Shown here piece by piece: positions 17,485 to 27,273 of a DNA stretch of 46,184 nucleotides. The notes under the pieces were generated by a model. The model worked only from the letters and a program-made list of their open reading frames with translations, was not told the origin of the DNA and did no database searches. Where the stretch lies: the NCBI GenBank assembly GCA_944392505.1, contig CALXWU010000003.1, positions 1 through 46,184 on the forward strand. Reading direction: 5' to 3'. Position numbers and translations under genes: made by a program. Origin of the DNA: an uncultured Clostridia bacterium (GTDB lineage Bacteria > Bacillota > Clostridia > TANB77 > CAG-508). Each line of letters begins with the position of its first letter. The stretch's first letter is position 1.

Positions 17485-18538
17485 ATGGCTAATAAAAAAG
17501 CTGAAATTACTATTCGTTCAAGTGCAGCTGAATATCTAACTTATGTAGCAGCAGTAGGAGAAAATCCAGAATCAGTTGAAGTTAGATATGAAGATGAAAA
17601 TATATGGTTAACTCAAAAAATGCTAGCGACAGTTTATGGAGTCGATGTAAGAACAATTAATTATCACATAAAAAAAATATATGCAGATAATGAATTGGAA
17701 GAGAATTCAACTATCCGAAATTTTGAGATAGTTCAAAAAGAAGGTAGCAGAGAAGTTTCGAGAAATGTTACTCATTATAATTTGCAAATGATAATAGCTG
17801 TTGGTTTTAAAGTTAATAATGAAAGAGCAGTACAGTTTAGAAAATGGGCAAATCAAATTGTAAAAGATTACACTATAAAAGGTTGGGTAATGGATGATGA
17901 GCGTCTAAAAAATGGAGGTTCAATTTTAACAGAAAAATATTTTGAAGAACAGCTGGAACGTATAAGAGAAATAAGAATGTCAGAAAGAAAATTCTATCAA
18001 AAAATTACTGATATATATGCAACTTCCATTGATTACGATAAAAATGCAAAAGCAACAATTAGATTTTTCACTAGTGTTCAAAATAAACTTCATTATGCAG
18101 TATCACGGAAATACTGCAGCAGAAATCATATATAATAGAGCAGACCATAAAAAAGAACACATGGGATTAACATCATGGGAAGGAGCACCAAATAGTAAAA
18201 TACATAAATACGATGTTATCATTGCAAAAAATTATTTATCAGAAACGGAAATAGGTCAATTAGAAAGAATGGTATCTGCTTACTTAGATTTAGCAGAAAT
18301 GCAAGCAATGAGACATATTCCAATGACGATGGCAGATTGGGAGGAAAGATTAAATGGCTTCTTGAAATTATGGGATCATGAAGTTTTAAAAGACAACGGA
18401 AAAATTTCAGCAGAGATGGCAAAACTTCATGCAGAAACAGAATTTGAAAAATATAGAATTGTTCAAGACAAAATTTACATATCGGATTTCGATGAACTTT
18501 TATTGAATAGTAAAAAATTAAACAAGAAAGCAAAATAG
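17485..18538 (+). CDS. RhuM family protein, read through a +1 shift at CGG
   Basis: RhuM proteins occur on pathogenicity islands, prophages and defence-rich regions; their biochemical role is not established. The first frame shows V-E-V-R-Y-E-D-E-N-I-W-L-T-Q-K-M-L-A (helix-turn-helix-like, about residues 32-50) and E-G-S-R-E-V-S-R-N-V-T-H-Y-N-L-Q-M-I-I-A-V-G. At codon 208 (CGG at 18106), skipping the C gives G-N-T-A-A-E-I-I-Y-N-R-A-D and then M-G-L-T-S-W. This matches the family's usual G-x-T-A-A-E and gives about 350 residues, the normal size. Unshifted, the protein loses its C-terminal third. It opens the accessory block between queH and polA. Confidence 0.88.
18106..18109 (+). other. In-frame CGGA, putative +1 frameshift site (rhuM)
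   Basis: Incoming frame GTA TCA CGG AAA TAC; outgoing GTA TCA (C) GGA AAT ACT GCA GCA GAA. The glycine produced is the one preceding the conserved T-A-A-E-I of RhuM proteins. The codon before the skipped base is TCA. Confidence 0.75.
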
Positions 18539-18590
18539 TAGGAAGATAATAGAAGATTTATTAAAAATATTTTATGAAGAGGAATTTAAT

Positions 18591-18956
18591 ATGGAAAATG
18601 ATTTTTCAAAAAATTCATTTGAACAACAAAATTATAATGAAGTTATAGAGATGTTGGAAAATTTATATTTAGATTTATTTAGAACTATGCTAGATTATAA
18701 AAATGTATCATATGTTAATGAAGAAAATAATTTTGAATATTTAGATTCTTTAGTAAGGATAAATTATCCACAATTTTCACAAACTTTAATTCATCTTTCA
18801 GTGTTAAGAAATGAGCCAAATCATACATATTTAGATGTTATAAAAACATTGCTATCTACATATATTCATTTAAAAGACAGGTATAACGATTCTGAGTTCG
18901 AAAGAAAATATTTAGAATGTAATGCAAATAATGGTGAAGATGTAGTTGACGATTAA
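18591..18956 (+). CDS. Hypothetical protein, 121 residues
   Basis: I do not recognise this protein. It is acidic, soluble and predicted helical, for example E-V-I-E-M-L-E-N-L-Y-L-D-L-F-R-T-M-L near residue 17, with no signal peptide, membrane segment or metal motif. A GAGGAA site precedes the ATG. It lies between rhuM and the Abi_2 gene on the same strand, so it could be a small partner or immunity-type protein of that block. This is inference from position only. Confidence 0.6.
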   Translation: MENDFSKNSFEQQNYNEVIEMLENLYLDLFRTMLDYKNVSYVNEENNFEYLDSLVRINYPQFSQTLIHLSVLRNEPNHTYLDVIKTLLSTYIHLKDRYNDSEFERKYLECNANNGEDVVDD

Positions 18957-19014
18957 GATATAGTATTTTTAGATTTTTTTAAAAATCAAAAATTTTAAAA
19001 AGAAGTAGGATAAT

Positions 19015-19962
19015 ATGAAAAAGAGATATGAAGTAATAGAAGAGCAAATTGAAAGATTAAAACAAAAGGGATTGAAATTTAAAGATGAGAATAAGGCAAG
19101 AAGAATAATTTTAAGAGAGAATCATTTTTATATTACCGAAGGGTATGAAGATGTATTTATAGACTTGAAAGAATCTACTAAAAGGTTTGAAGTATATGAA
19201 GAAGACACGTATTTTGAAGAACTATATGCAATATATAAATTTGATAGAGACTTAAAAGGATTGATTTTTGATTATATAAATATGGTGGAAAACAATGTGA
19301 AATCATATGTTTCTTATGCTTTCTCTGATGCTTATGGGAACAAAGACTATATAAAAAGGGAAAATTTCAGACCTGAGAGTAGATATGATAAAGAGTTTGA
19401 ACAGCTAGAGTCGCAAATAAACTCAAACTTAGATAGAAATTTCTTAAATCCCAAGAGTGACGTAAAAACATATCTTGATAAAAATAATTTTCTTCCGCCT
19501 TGGGTTTTGGTAAAAGTTTTTACTTTTGGAAATATAGTAAATTTCTATTTTTTAATGAAAATTGAAGAAAAACAAGAGGTAGCACAAGCCTTTAATATAA
19601 GTCCATACAGCCTTGAAGATTATTTAAAAATGTTAAATATTGTTAGAAATATTTGCGCCCACGGAGACATTTTGTTTAATATAAGACTAAACTATAGAAT
19701 TAAACTTAGAGATTGTGAATATCATAAACAACTAGGAATTAAGAAGATAAATAGTATTTATGAGTGTGGAATGAATGATCTATTTGCAATAATGATTATA
19801 TTAAAAAAATTGCTTCCAATAGAAGAGTTTGATGAAATGTTTATTAAAATAGAAAGGTTATTAAGTAATCTAAAGAAAGAATTGGATGCCTTGAGTTATG
19901 AAAATTTATTAAAAGTTATGGGATTTCCACAAAATTATGATGTGTTAAATAGTTTGAATTAA
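19015..19962 (+). CDS. Abi_2 (AbiD/AbiF-type) abortive-infection protein with HEPN motif
   Basis: The 315 residues follow the Abi_2 pattern. An N-terminal segment covers L-R-E-N-H-F-Y-I-T-E-G-Y near residue 33, then L-Y-A-I-Y-K-F-D-R-D-L-K-G-L-I-F near residue 70. P-P-W-V-L-V-K-V-F-T-F-G-N-I near residue 161 is the usual 'P-W-v-l-v-e-l-l-t-F-G' block. R211-N-I-C-A-H216 supplies the R-x4-H signature of HEPN RNases. AbiD/AbiF proteins abort phage infection, presumably by RNA cleavage. It lies 78 bases before the STAND-type NTPase gene and may act with it. Confidence 0.87.
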   Translation: MKKRYEVIEEQIERLKQKGLKFKDENKARRIILRENHFYITEGYEDVFIDLKESTKRFEVYEEDTYFEELYAIYKFDRDLKGLIFDYINMVENNVKSYVSYAFSDAYGNKDYIKRENFRPESRYDKEFEQLESQINSNLDRNFLNPKSDVKTYLDKNNFLPPWVLVKVFTFGNIVNFYFLMKIEEKQEVAQAFNISPYSLEDYLKMLNIVRNICAHGDILFNIRLNYRIKLRDCEYHKQLGIKKINSIYECGMNDLFAIMIILKKLLPIEEFDEMFIKIERLLSNLKKELDALSYENLLKVMGFPQNYDVLNSLN

Positions 19963-20040
19963 ACAATTTTACATATTGGATATGGAGATTGAGATATAAA
20001 GTTCACATTGTCATCAAAAAATATATAAAGGAGAAAATGT

Positions 20041-23000
20041 ATGCCAAAGTTTATTCAAAGTGATGAAATAATCAATATTAAAGCAACAAAGGAATTTACA
20101 GATAGAGAAGAGCCTAGAAGAGTATTCTGGGAGAAATATAATTTGATAAAAAGCCAAATGAATAATCAAGCACCTATTCAGGTATTAACATATTATGGCT
20201 TTGGTGGAATAGGTAAAACTTCGTTATTACATAAATTACTTGAAGAAGTAAATCAAAAAGAGCCCGAGTCTAAAATTGAGTTTTTAGATTTTGAGAAGTT
20301 GGTGGAATTTAATAATAATTTATTAGATATTTTAAAAGTGATAAGACAAGATTTAAAAGACAAATATAAGTTTACCTTTCCAATTTTTGACTTAGTAGTT
20401 TATGTGTATGAAACAAAAATGGGCAAAACAGCAACAAAACCAGAATTAAGTAGTATTTTTGATGATAATAAAGAGCTAGGCTTTTTGAAAGATGTAATTA
20501 GCGATATACCATTAATTGGAACATTTGCTAAGGTTATTTATTATGCAGATACGGGAAAAAATTTAATTCAAGAAAGATTACGTAATCATAAATTGCGTCA
20601 GAGACTATTGGAAATTGAGAATACTTCAGTAGAAGACATAAAAGAACATTTGGCATACTATTTTTCTATAGACTTGGTAGAAAACTTGAAAAATGAGAAA
20701 AGACCATTTGTATTTTTCATAGATACATATGAAAAGCTAGTAAATGAATTAACACAAATAGGAGATCCTTTAAAAAATGATTTATGGTTAAGGTCTGATG
20801 AGGGATTAATTTGTAGAGTTCCAAATGTAATTTGGGTAATAGCTGGAAGAGAAAAATTAAAATGGCAGGACTTAGACGAAAGTTGGGACGGTACATTAGA
20901 GCAACATTTATTGGGAACACTTTCATTTCAAGACACATCAAGCTTTCTAAAAACAGCAGGTATAGAACAAGATGAATTGATTAAGCAAATTTTCAACTTA
21001 ACACATGGAACACCTATGTATTTAGACATGTGTGTTGATACTTATGTGAAATTAAAGGAACAAGGGAAAAATCCTACAATTGAAGATTTTGGAGGAGATA
21101 CCACCAAATTAGTAAATAGATTTTTAATGTATATGAAAGATGCGGAAAGAGATTTTTCAACAATGCTTGCTTATGTACCAGAGTGGACGGATGAAACAAT
21201 AGAAGAAATTTCAATGAAAATGAATGGAACTTTTTCATATTCTCTTTATGAAAAAGTAAAAAACTTTTCTTTTGTGGTAAATGAGAATGGAAAATACAAA
21301 ATGCATGAATCTATTAAAGATATTATAATTGCGAATACTCCAGAAATATTGAGGACTAAGTATCAAAAGATTTTACAAGAAAATGAGAATAGTAAACTTG
21401 AGAAAATAGTTGAGGACGAAGAAAGAAGGGCAGAAGAGCGATTAAAGGGAGATAAAATAAGCATAGAGGGAAAATCTAAAGACAAAACAGAAGGAGAGAA
21501 AAATCAAGAAGGGAAAATTGGAACAGAAGGATTAAAAGACCAAAAAGGAGAATCTGAGGGAACAGAAAGCATAGAAGAATCTATCATACAGAAAATTCCT
21601 AATTTAGACAGATACGAATCTAAAAAGGCTTACAAGCAATTAATTGAGAATTTAAGAAGAAAACTTATTGATGAAAAAGATGAAGAGCAATTTAATGTGA
21701 CGGCAAAATTTTTGTTAGAAAAATTAAATGAATACGAAGAAAAATTTAATGAAACAATAGAATTAAAAGACATGTATTTTACGAAATTTAAAGAAAATAA
21801 ATACTTTAAGTTACTCCAAGTATACCAAGGAGATAGAGTATCAATAGATTATAATACGGATAAATTAATAGCAAATTATAAGAATTGGGTTAAACAATAT
21901 GGAGAAAATGATAAATGGGCATTGTTTGAAATCAAACACCTTTTGAGATGGAACACATATCCAATAAACAGTGTGGAGAAAGTAAAGCCACTATTTGAGC
22001 TTGTATCTTCAAAATTGGGGAAAGATAATTTGTATTATATTTCTTTGTGTGCATTATGTTTATATAACAACGAAGGTAAACAGCAAGAATTTATAGAGAG
22101 AATAAGAGCATATTCATACAATCATGAACCTGATAGATTCTATATGAGGCTTATCTTAAATGCTTCAAATAGCAATAATCTTGAAGGATGCTTGATGGAA
22201 AAATATAATGATTGGGGTTCAACTTTCTTTACATATTATGAGGAAAAATATGAAAAAGAAGTTAATAAAGAGGCAATTTATAACTTTAACATTGCAATAA
22301 AAACTTTAAAAGATAATCCAAATTTGCTGGATGAAAGAGCCTTGGAATTAATAGGGGATACTTATGAGTCTTTTTCACGATTCGGCGAAAATCCGTTAAT
22401 TAACATTGCCTTTGAATATATATATGGAGTTAGATATATTGCACTAAGTACCAGCAATCAGGAAATTATTGATAAGTTTTTAAATATATTTAAAGCCTTT
22501 TTAGGAGGCGAAAATAACAGGAAAGAGTCAATTGTTCAAGATAAGAACATAATAAACAAAGTAATAGACTTTATGAAAGAGCTAAAAGAACATTATATTG
22601 ATTTATATGGAAAAGATCATTATAATGTAAATGAAATCGAAGATTATATTGATAAATTTGAAAAACTCACTCCAGAAACTTTTGAAAAACGTATTCAGAG
22701 TAGAATAAATCGTTATGGTATCAACGATGAAAGAACAATAAGAACTTTTTATACATACATTAAAGAAATACAAAATCAAGCACCTAAAAGAGATGAGCAT
22801 TTTGAGGCTATAAAAATAGACACAGGATATTTTGATTTTATATTTAATTTTACTAAAGAGCTTTTGTTAAATTGTGAAGATACTGAGAAAATGCATGATT
22901 TAGTTGATGAAGTTCAGAAGTGCTTAAATTGTATATCTAGTGAAAGATATTATAATTGTATTTTAGAAATAGACAAAATACTTCTTGACTCATATAAGGA

Positions 23001-23721
23001 AAATTCAGGTTTGGGTAAACCATGGATAATATTCAATGATGCTAAGGAAATATTGAAAATTAAATACAATGAAAAAGATAGGGATAAAAAACAAACAGAA
23101 GATGCTATTGAAATGGTAGAGACCATATTAACAAACAAGTATTCAAGTAGTATATTAACAGGTGTAATGTATTATTATATCATATTTAATACCTATTATT
23201 TGGTAGAAAACGAAAAAAGTACATTACATAGTGAAAAGCTGATTGCTAAGTGTGATGATGTTGAAAAATCTATTAAGAAGATTTCCTTTCCAAGTGATCC
23301 AGTAGATGATTTTAAGGACTTATATGACGATTTGACCGGAGAAAAGGAAATGAAAAAGAAATGGGATTGGATAAGCTTAAATCAATATACAGTAGTAGTT
23401 GACAAAATAAAATACTTGAGAAATATGTATAAAGATGAATTTGGGGAAAACAATAGTAGAACTATTCTGCTAACAGCGTGTGTTGGTCTATTAGAAACTT
23501 TATTATATATAAAAGATGGTCCAAGAACTATAGAAGAGGCCTTTAATAGAACTAATCCAAAAGATATGGCTTTAATGGAAAAGTTAAATAAAATAAAAGA
23601 AATAGAAGAAAGAACCTTAGCCATATATAGAGACCTTAAATTTAAAAATTTAGATTTATTGGAGGTTTCATTGTCTGACATATACCAGAAAGCAAAATGG
23701 GGAGCTAATTTACCTCAATAA
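20041..23721 (+). CDS. Large STAND-type NTPase, candidate defence sensor
   Basis: This 1226-residue protein has a P-loop NTPase at about residues 45-345: Walker A G-F-G-G-I-G-K-T-S at 53-61, Walker B F-V-F-F-I-D-T-Y-E near 223-231, a sensor strand V-I-W-V-I-A-G-R-E at about 263-271, and the STAND-type G-x-P in T-H-G-T-P-M-Y-L near 321-328. A winged-helix-like segment follows to about 440. A charged low-complexity linker (455-525, rich in E, K and G) comes next, then about 700 helical residues that look like TPR-type repeats and could sense a ligand. No effector domain is visible. In-frame CGG is absent. STAND ATPases beside HEPN/Abi genes are common in anti-phage systems; a regulatory role is the alternative. 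Confidence 0.8.
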   Translation: MPKFIQSDEIINIKATKEFTDREEPRRVFWEKYNLIKSQMNNQAPIQVLTYYGFGGIGKTSLLHKLLEEVNQKEPESKIEFLDFEKLVEFNNNLLDILKVIRQDLKDKYKFTFPIFDLVVYVYETKMGKTATKPELSSIFDDNKELGFLKDVISDIPLIGTFAKVIYYADTGKNLIQERLRNHKLRQRLLEIENTSVEDIKEHLAYYFSIDLVENLKNEKRPFVFFIDTYEKLVNELTQIGDPLKNDLWLRSDEGLICRVPNVIWVIAGREKLKWQDLDESWDGTLEQHLLGTLSFQDTSSFLKTAGIEQDELIKQIFNLTHGTPMYLDMCVDTYVKLKEQGKNPTIEDFGGDTTKLVNRFLMYMKDAERDFSTMLAYVPEWTDETIEEISMKMNGTFSYSLYEKVKNFSFVVNENGKYKMHESIKDIIIANTPEILRTKYQKILQENENSKLEKIVEDEERRAEERLKGDKISIEGKSKDKTEGEKNQEGKIGTEGLKDQKGESEGTESIEESIIQKIPNLDRYESKKAYKQLIENLRRKLIDEKDEEQFNVTAKFLLEKLNEYEEKFNETIELKDMYFTKFKENKYFKLLQVYQGDRVSIDYNTDKLIANYKNWVKQYGENDKWALFEIKHLLRWNTYPINSVEKVKPLFELVSSKLGKDNLYYISLCALCLYNNEGKQQEFIERIRAYSYNHEPDRFYMRLILNASNSNNLEGCLMEKYNDWGSTFFTYYEEKYEKEVNKEAIYNFNIAIKTLKDNPNLLDERALELIGDTYESFSRFGENPLINIAFEYIYGVRYIALSTSNQEIIDKFLNIFKAFLGGENNRKESIVQDKNIINKVIDFMKELKEHYIDLYGKDHYNVNEIEDYIDKFEKLTPETFEKRIQSRINRYGINDERTIRTFYTYIKEIQNQAPKRDEHFEAIKIDTGYFDFIFNFTKELLLNCEDTEKMHDLVDEVQKCLNCISSERYYNCILEIDKILLDSYKENSGLGKPWIIFNDAKEILKIKYNEKDRDKKQTEDAIEMVETILTNKYSSSILTGVMYYYIIFNTYYLVENEKSTLHSEKLIAKCDDVEKSIKKISFPSDPVDDFKDLYDDLTGEKEMKKKWDWISLNQYTVVVDKIKYLRNMYKDEFGENNSRTILLTACVGLLETLLYIKDGPRTIEEAFNRTNPKDMALMEKLNKIKEIEERTLAIYRDLKFKNLDLLEVSLSDIYQKAKWGANLPQ

Positions 23722-23773
23722 GAAAAAATGATAAAAAGCGTTTAAACTTTACCAGAACACCTAATGAGTAATA

Positions 23774-23826
23774 AAGGTTTATGGGTGCAATCCTCTAAAA
23801 ACCCAAATATAAAATTGGACAAGGGA
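23774..23826 (+). promoter_or_regulatory. Conserved leader element, copy B (before polA)
   Basis: AAAGGTTTATGGGT, GCAATCC, TAAAAACCCAAAT and ACAAGGGAT occur in the same order as copies A and C. Here the short stem is TGGGT (23782-23786) with ACCCA (23801-23805). Both sides have changed relative to TAGGT/ACCTA in the other copies, which is a compensatory change. The AAGGG part serves as the polA ribosome binding site. Confidence 0.5.
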
Positions 23827-23833
23827 TTAAACA

Positions 23834-26542
23834 ATGTCAAGATTAGTTTTAATTGATGGAAATAGTATTTTAAATAGAGCCTTTTATGGGATAATGGGAA
23901 CAAAAATGCTTACTACTCCTGATGGAAAGTATACTAATGCAGTATATGGCTTTTTAGCAATTCTATTTAAGGTCTTAGATGATTTAAAACCAGAATATAT
24001 TGCAGTTGCATTTGATTTAAAAGCACCAACGGCAAGACACAAGATGTATGAAGGCTATAAAGCTACTAGAAAAGGCATGCCTAATGAACTTGCAGAGCAA
24101 ATGCCTATTGTAAAAGAAATATTAGGATTGATGCATATAACAATTATTGAAAGAGAAGGATATGAAGCAGATGATATTTTAGGCACACTTGCAAAACAGG
24201 GTGAAAAAGCTGGCTTAGATGTAACTATTGTGTCAGGAGATAGAGATACTTTTCAGTTAACCAGTTCTAAAATTTCTGTAAGAATTCCACATACAAAGGT
24301 CGGAAAAACTGAAGTGGATACTTTTGGAGAAAAAGAAATTATAGAGAAATATGGTGTGACTCCTAAAGAACTAATAGAGGTAAAAGGTCTTATGGGTGAT
24401 ACCTCTGACAATATTCCAGGAGTCCCTGGAGTTGGAGAAAAAACAGCGCTTGGATTAATAAAGGAGTATAAGTCGATAGATAAATTATATGAGGCTATAG
24501 AAAATAATACAGAGGATTTAAAGGACAAGATAAAAGAAAAGCTTATAGCTAATAAAGACTTGGCAATTCTTTCTAGAACTCTTGGTACAATTAATGTCGA
24601 GGCACCTTTAAATGAAAAAATAGAAGATTTAAAAGTAAAAGCATGGGATAATGATAAATTATTTGCAAAGTTTAAAGAGCTTAATTTTAATAGATTTATA
24701 GATAGATTTGATTTACAAGTAGAGCAACAAGATAAAGAAGTAACAGACCTAGTAAAAATAGAGGAGCTTGATTTAGAAGGACTCAATAAAGTTATAGAAG
24801 AAGTTAAAACAAAAAAAGAATTGGTATATATTTTAGAAAAAGAAGATATTAATAATAGTGAAAAGATTATAAAGAAGAAAATTGTAGCAGTAGGTATTTA
24901 TGAGGAAGAGAAAAATACAGCATATTATATTAAACTATCAGAAGCAGAGATATTAAAATACTTAAAAGATGTATTTGAAAGTTTAGAAATCAAAAAATAT
25001 GGATATGATATATCTGAAGATTATGTAATACTTAAAGAAGTGGGCATAGAATTAAATAGTATATATTATGATGTGAAGATTGCAGCATATGATTTAAATC
25101 CTACAAATAGCCATTTTAATATAGAAAATGTGGCAAATCAATATTTAAATATTGATGCAGATTTATACTTAAGTAAATATTCAGAGGATAAAGGCAAAAG
25201 TAAACAGTTGAATCTATTTCAAGAAATGGAGAACAAAAATAGCAAATATATTTATGGACTTAAAGCATATTTAATAAAAAAAATAGCAAATAAAACATTA
25301 GAAGAACTAGGAAAAGTTAATTCCTTAGATTTATTCAATAATATTGAAATGCCATTAGTAAAAGTATTGGGAGAAATGCAAGTAAATGGTATGTATGTTG
25401 ACAAAAACGAATTAACAAGTTTTGGCGATGAATTAAAGGAAAGGATAGAAGCATTAAAAAATGAAATTTATGAATTATGTGGAGAAGAATTTAATATTAA
25501 TTCTACACAACAACTGGGAGTAATCTTGTTTGAAAAATTGAAATTAACTGTATACAAAAAGACAAAAAATGGATATTCCACAGATGTAGACATATTGGAA
25601 AAACTAAAACCAGAGCATCCTGTAATTGAGAAAATATTGGAATACAGAAGCTTAATGAAACTAAATTCTACTTATGTAGAAGGTTTAATACCATATATAA
25701 ATGAAAGAACAAAAAGGATTCATTCGTATTTTCATCAAACCATAACAGCAACAGGCAGAATAAGCAGTACAGAGCCAAATTTACAAAACATACCTACCAG
25801 ATATGAACTTGGCAAAGCCTTAAGAAAAGTTTTTAAACCAGCAGAGGGAAATATATATGTGGATGCTGACTATTCACAGATAGAATTAAGAGTGCTTGCA
25901 CACATTTCAAAAGATAGAAATATGGTAATGGCTTTTAATCATGATGAAGATATACACAAACAAGCGGCATCTAAAGTCTTTGAAGTTCCTATGGAGGAAG
26001 TGACAAAAGAACAAAGAACCTCTGCTAAAGCTGTTAATTTTGGCATAGTGTATGGAATAAGCGATTTTGGATTAGCTGAGCAACTTGGAATTAGTAGAAA
26101 ACTAGCTAAAAAATATATTGATCAATATTTGGAAAGATATAGTGGAATAAAGAAATTCATGAATGACATTGTAGAAGAAGCAAAAGAAAAAGGCTATGTG
26201 GAAACTTTATTTCATAGAAGAAGATATATACCAGAGCTTTCTTCAAATAACTATATGGTAAGGCAATTTGGTGCAAGAGCAGCGATGAATACACCAATTC
26301 AGGGAACAGCAGCAGACATAATGAAAATTGCAATGATAAATGTATACAATAGATTAAAAAAGGAAAAATTAGATGCTAAATTAGTACTACAGGTACATGA
26401 TGAACTTATTGTAGAATGTAAAATAGAAGTAAAAGAAGAAGTGAAGAAAATCTTGCAACAAGAAATGGAAAGTGCTATGAAATTAAGAATTCCATTAAAA
26501 GTGGAAGTGTCTGAGGCTTCTAATTGGTACGAAGCAAAATAG
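23834..26542 (+). CDS. polA: DNA polymerase I
   Basis: Family A polymerase of 902 residues for repair and Okazaki-fragment processing. Residues 1-290 form the 5' nuclease (L-I-D-G-N-S, Y-E-A-D-D-I-L-G, V-S-G-D-R-D, G-D-T-S-D-N-I-P-G-V). The polymerase core has motif A D-A-D-Y-S-Q-I-E-L-R (metal Asp near 677), motif B R-T-S-A-K-A-V-N-F-G-I-V-Y-G, and motif C Q-V-H-D-E-L (Asp near 856). The middle domain (about 310-500) lacks a recognisable D-x-E of the 3'-5' exonuclease, reading V-Y-I-L-E-K-E-D there, so proofreading is probably absent. The ATG is preceded by ACAAGGG and a conserved leader element. Confidence 0.96.
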   Translation: MSRLVLIDGNSILNRAFYGIMGTKMLTTPDGKYTNAVYGFLAILFKVLDDLKPEYIAVAFDLKAPTARHKMYEGYKATRKGMPNELAEQMPIVKEILGLMHITIIEREGYEADDILGTLAKQGEKAGLDVTIVSGDRDTFQLTSSKISVRIPHTKVGKTEVDTFGEKEIIEKYGVTPKELIEVKGLMGDTSDNIPGVPGVGEKTALGLIKEYKSIDKLYEAIENNTEDLKDKIKEKLIANKDLAILSRTLGTINVEAPLNEKIEDLKVKAWDNDKLFAKFKELNFNRFIDRFDLQVEQQDKEVTDLVKIEELDLEGLNKVIEEVKTKKELVYILEKEDINNSEKIIKKKIVAVGIYEEEKNTAYYIKLSEAEILKYLKDVFESLEIKKYGYDISEDYVILKEVGIELNSIYYDVKIAAYDLNPTNSHFNIENVANQYLNIDADLYLSKYSEDKGKSKQLNLFQEMENKNSKYIYGLKAYLIKKIANKTLEELGKVNSLDLFNNIEMPLVKVLGEMQVNGMYVDKNELTSFGDELKERIEALKNEIYELCGEEFNINSTQQLGVILFEKLKLTVYKKTKNGYSTDVDILEKLKPEHPVIEKILEYRSLMKLNSTYVEGLIPYINERTKRIHSYFHQTITATGRISSTEPNLQNIPTRYELGKALRKVFKPAEGNIYVDADYSQIELRVLAHISKDRNMVMAFNHDEDIHKQAASKVFEVPMEEVTKEQRTSAKAVNFGIVYGISDFGLAEQLGISRKLAKKYIDQYLERYSGIKKFMNDIVEEAKEKGYVETLFHRRRYIPELSSNNYMVRQFGARAAMNTPIQGTAADIMKIAMINVYNRLKKEKLDAKLVLQVHDELIVECKIEVKEEVKKILQQEMESAMKLRIPLKVEVSEASNWYEAK

Positions 26543-26562
26543 CAAGCAAGGAGAAGAATCGA

Positions 26563-27132
26563 ATGACAAAAAAGTTTATAACGTTTATGATAATATTAAT
26601 CATATTGTTAGCCTTAGGATTAGTTTTATTTAAAATATTCAGAGTACAAGATGGTATTTTGAAATTAATATATCCAACTAAATATTCTGAATATGTTGAA
26701 AAGTATTCAGAAGAAAATGGCTTGGACAAATACATGGTTTATGCAATGATAAAAGCAGAAAGTAATTTTGAGCCAGATATAAAATCTGGTGCGGGTGCAA
26801 TAGGATTAATGCAACTAATGGAAGAGACAGCGGTAGAGAGGTCAAATATAATAGATGAAGAGATAATAGAAACATATGATTTATATGACCCTGAAACTAA
26901 TATAAGGCTTGGAACTTCATACTTATCGTATTTATTGGGATTATTTGAAGATAATATAATTTTAGCAGTTACAGCATATAATGCAGGCCTAGGAAATGTG
27001 CAAGAATGGATTAATAGCGGAATTATAAAATCAGATGGTTCAGATATAGAGAATATACCATACCAAGAAACCAGCAATTATGTAAGGAAAATACTTAAAA
27101 ATTATCAGATGTATCTAAAAATTTATGAATAG
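26563..27132 (+). CDS. Membrane-anchored lytic transglycosylase (SLT domain)
   Basis: An enzyme of about 189 residues that cleaves the MurNAc-GlcNAc bond of peptidoglycan outside the membrane. The ATG at 26563 follows CAAGGAG; an upstream TTG at 26524 inside polA is less likely. One N-terminal helix (F-M-I-I-L-I-I-L-L-A-L-G) anchors it. The goose-type lysozyme fold shows A-E-S-N-F with the catalytic glutamate near residue 66, S-G-A-G-A-I-G-L-M-Q-L-M, and A-V-T-A-Y-N-A-G near residue 140. It starts 20 bases after polA on the same strand. Confidence 0.92.
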   Translation: MTKKFITFMIILIILLALGLVLFKIFRVQDGILKLIYPTKYSEYVEKYSEENGLDKYMVYAMIKAESNFEPDIKSGAGAIGLMQLMEETAVERSNIIDEEIIETYDLYDPETNIRLGTSYLSYLLGLFEDNIILAVTAYNAGLGNVQEWINSGIIKSDGSDIENIPYQETSNYVRKILKNYQMYLKIYE

Positions 27133-27273
27133 AATATATAATATTACAGAAATATTACAAGTTTATGACATTTGTGTAACATTATTGAAAAACGTAAAGA
27201 GTTATCATATAATAACTATATAAAATGGAAGCAACGGAAGTATAAACCTGAAACTAAAGTGAGGGAGAAGAAA

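Noticed and set aside
17485..23721. Prophage or integrative element between queH and polA
   Set aside because: No integrase, attachment repeats, tRNA or phage structural genes are present. xerD at 30266 is the housekeeping recombinase. The block is better described as an accessory or defence insertion.
24253..24786. Long minus-strand open frame inside polA
   Set aside because: It is a serine- and leucine-rich mirror of the polA coding sequence without a ribosome binding site. The same applies to other antisense frames such as those inside copA (39306-39860) and the tagO-like gene (12445-12864).
27172..27273. Upstream extension of the hypothetical gene to 27172
   Set aside because: It has no ribosome binding site, its composition is basic and low in complexity, and it would contain CGG. 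The ATG at 27274 has GAGGGAG.
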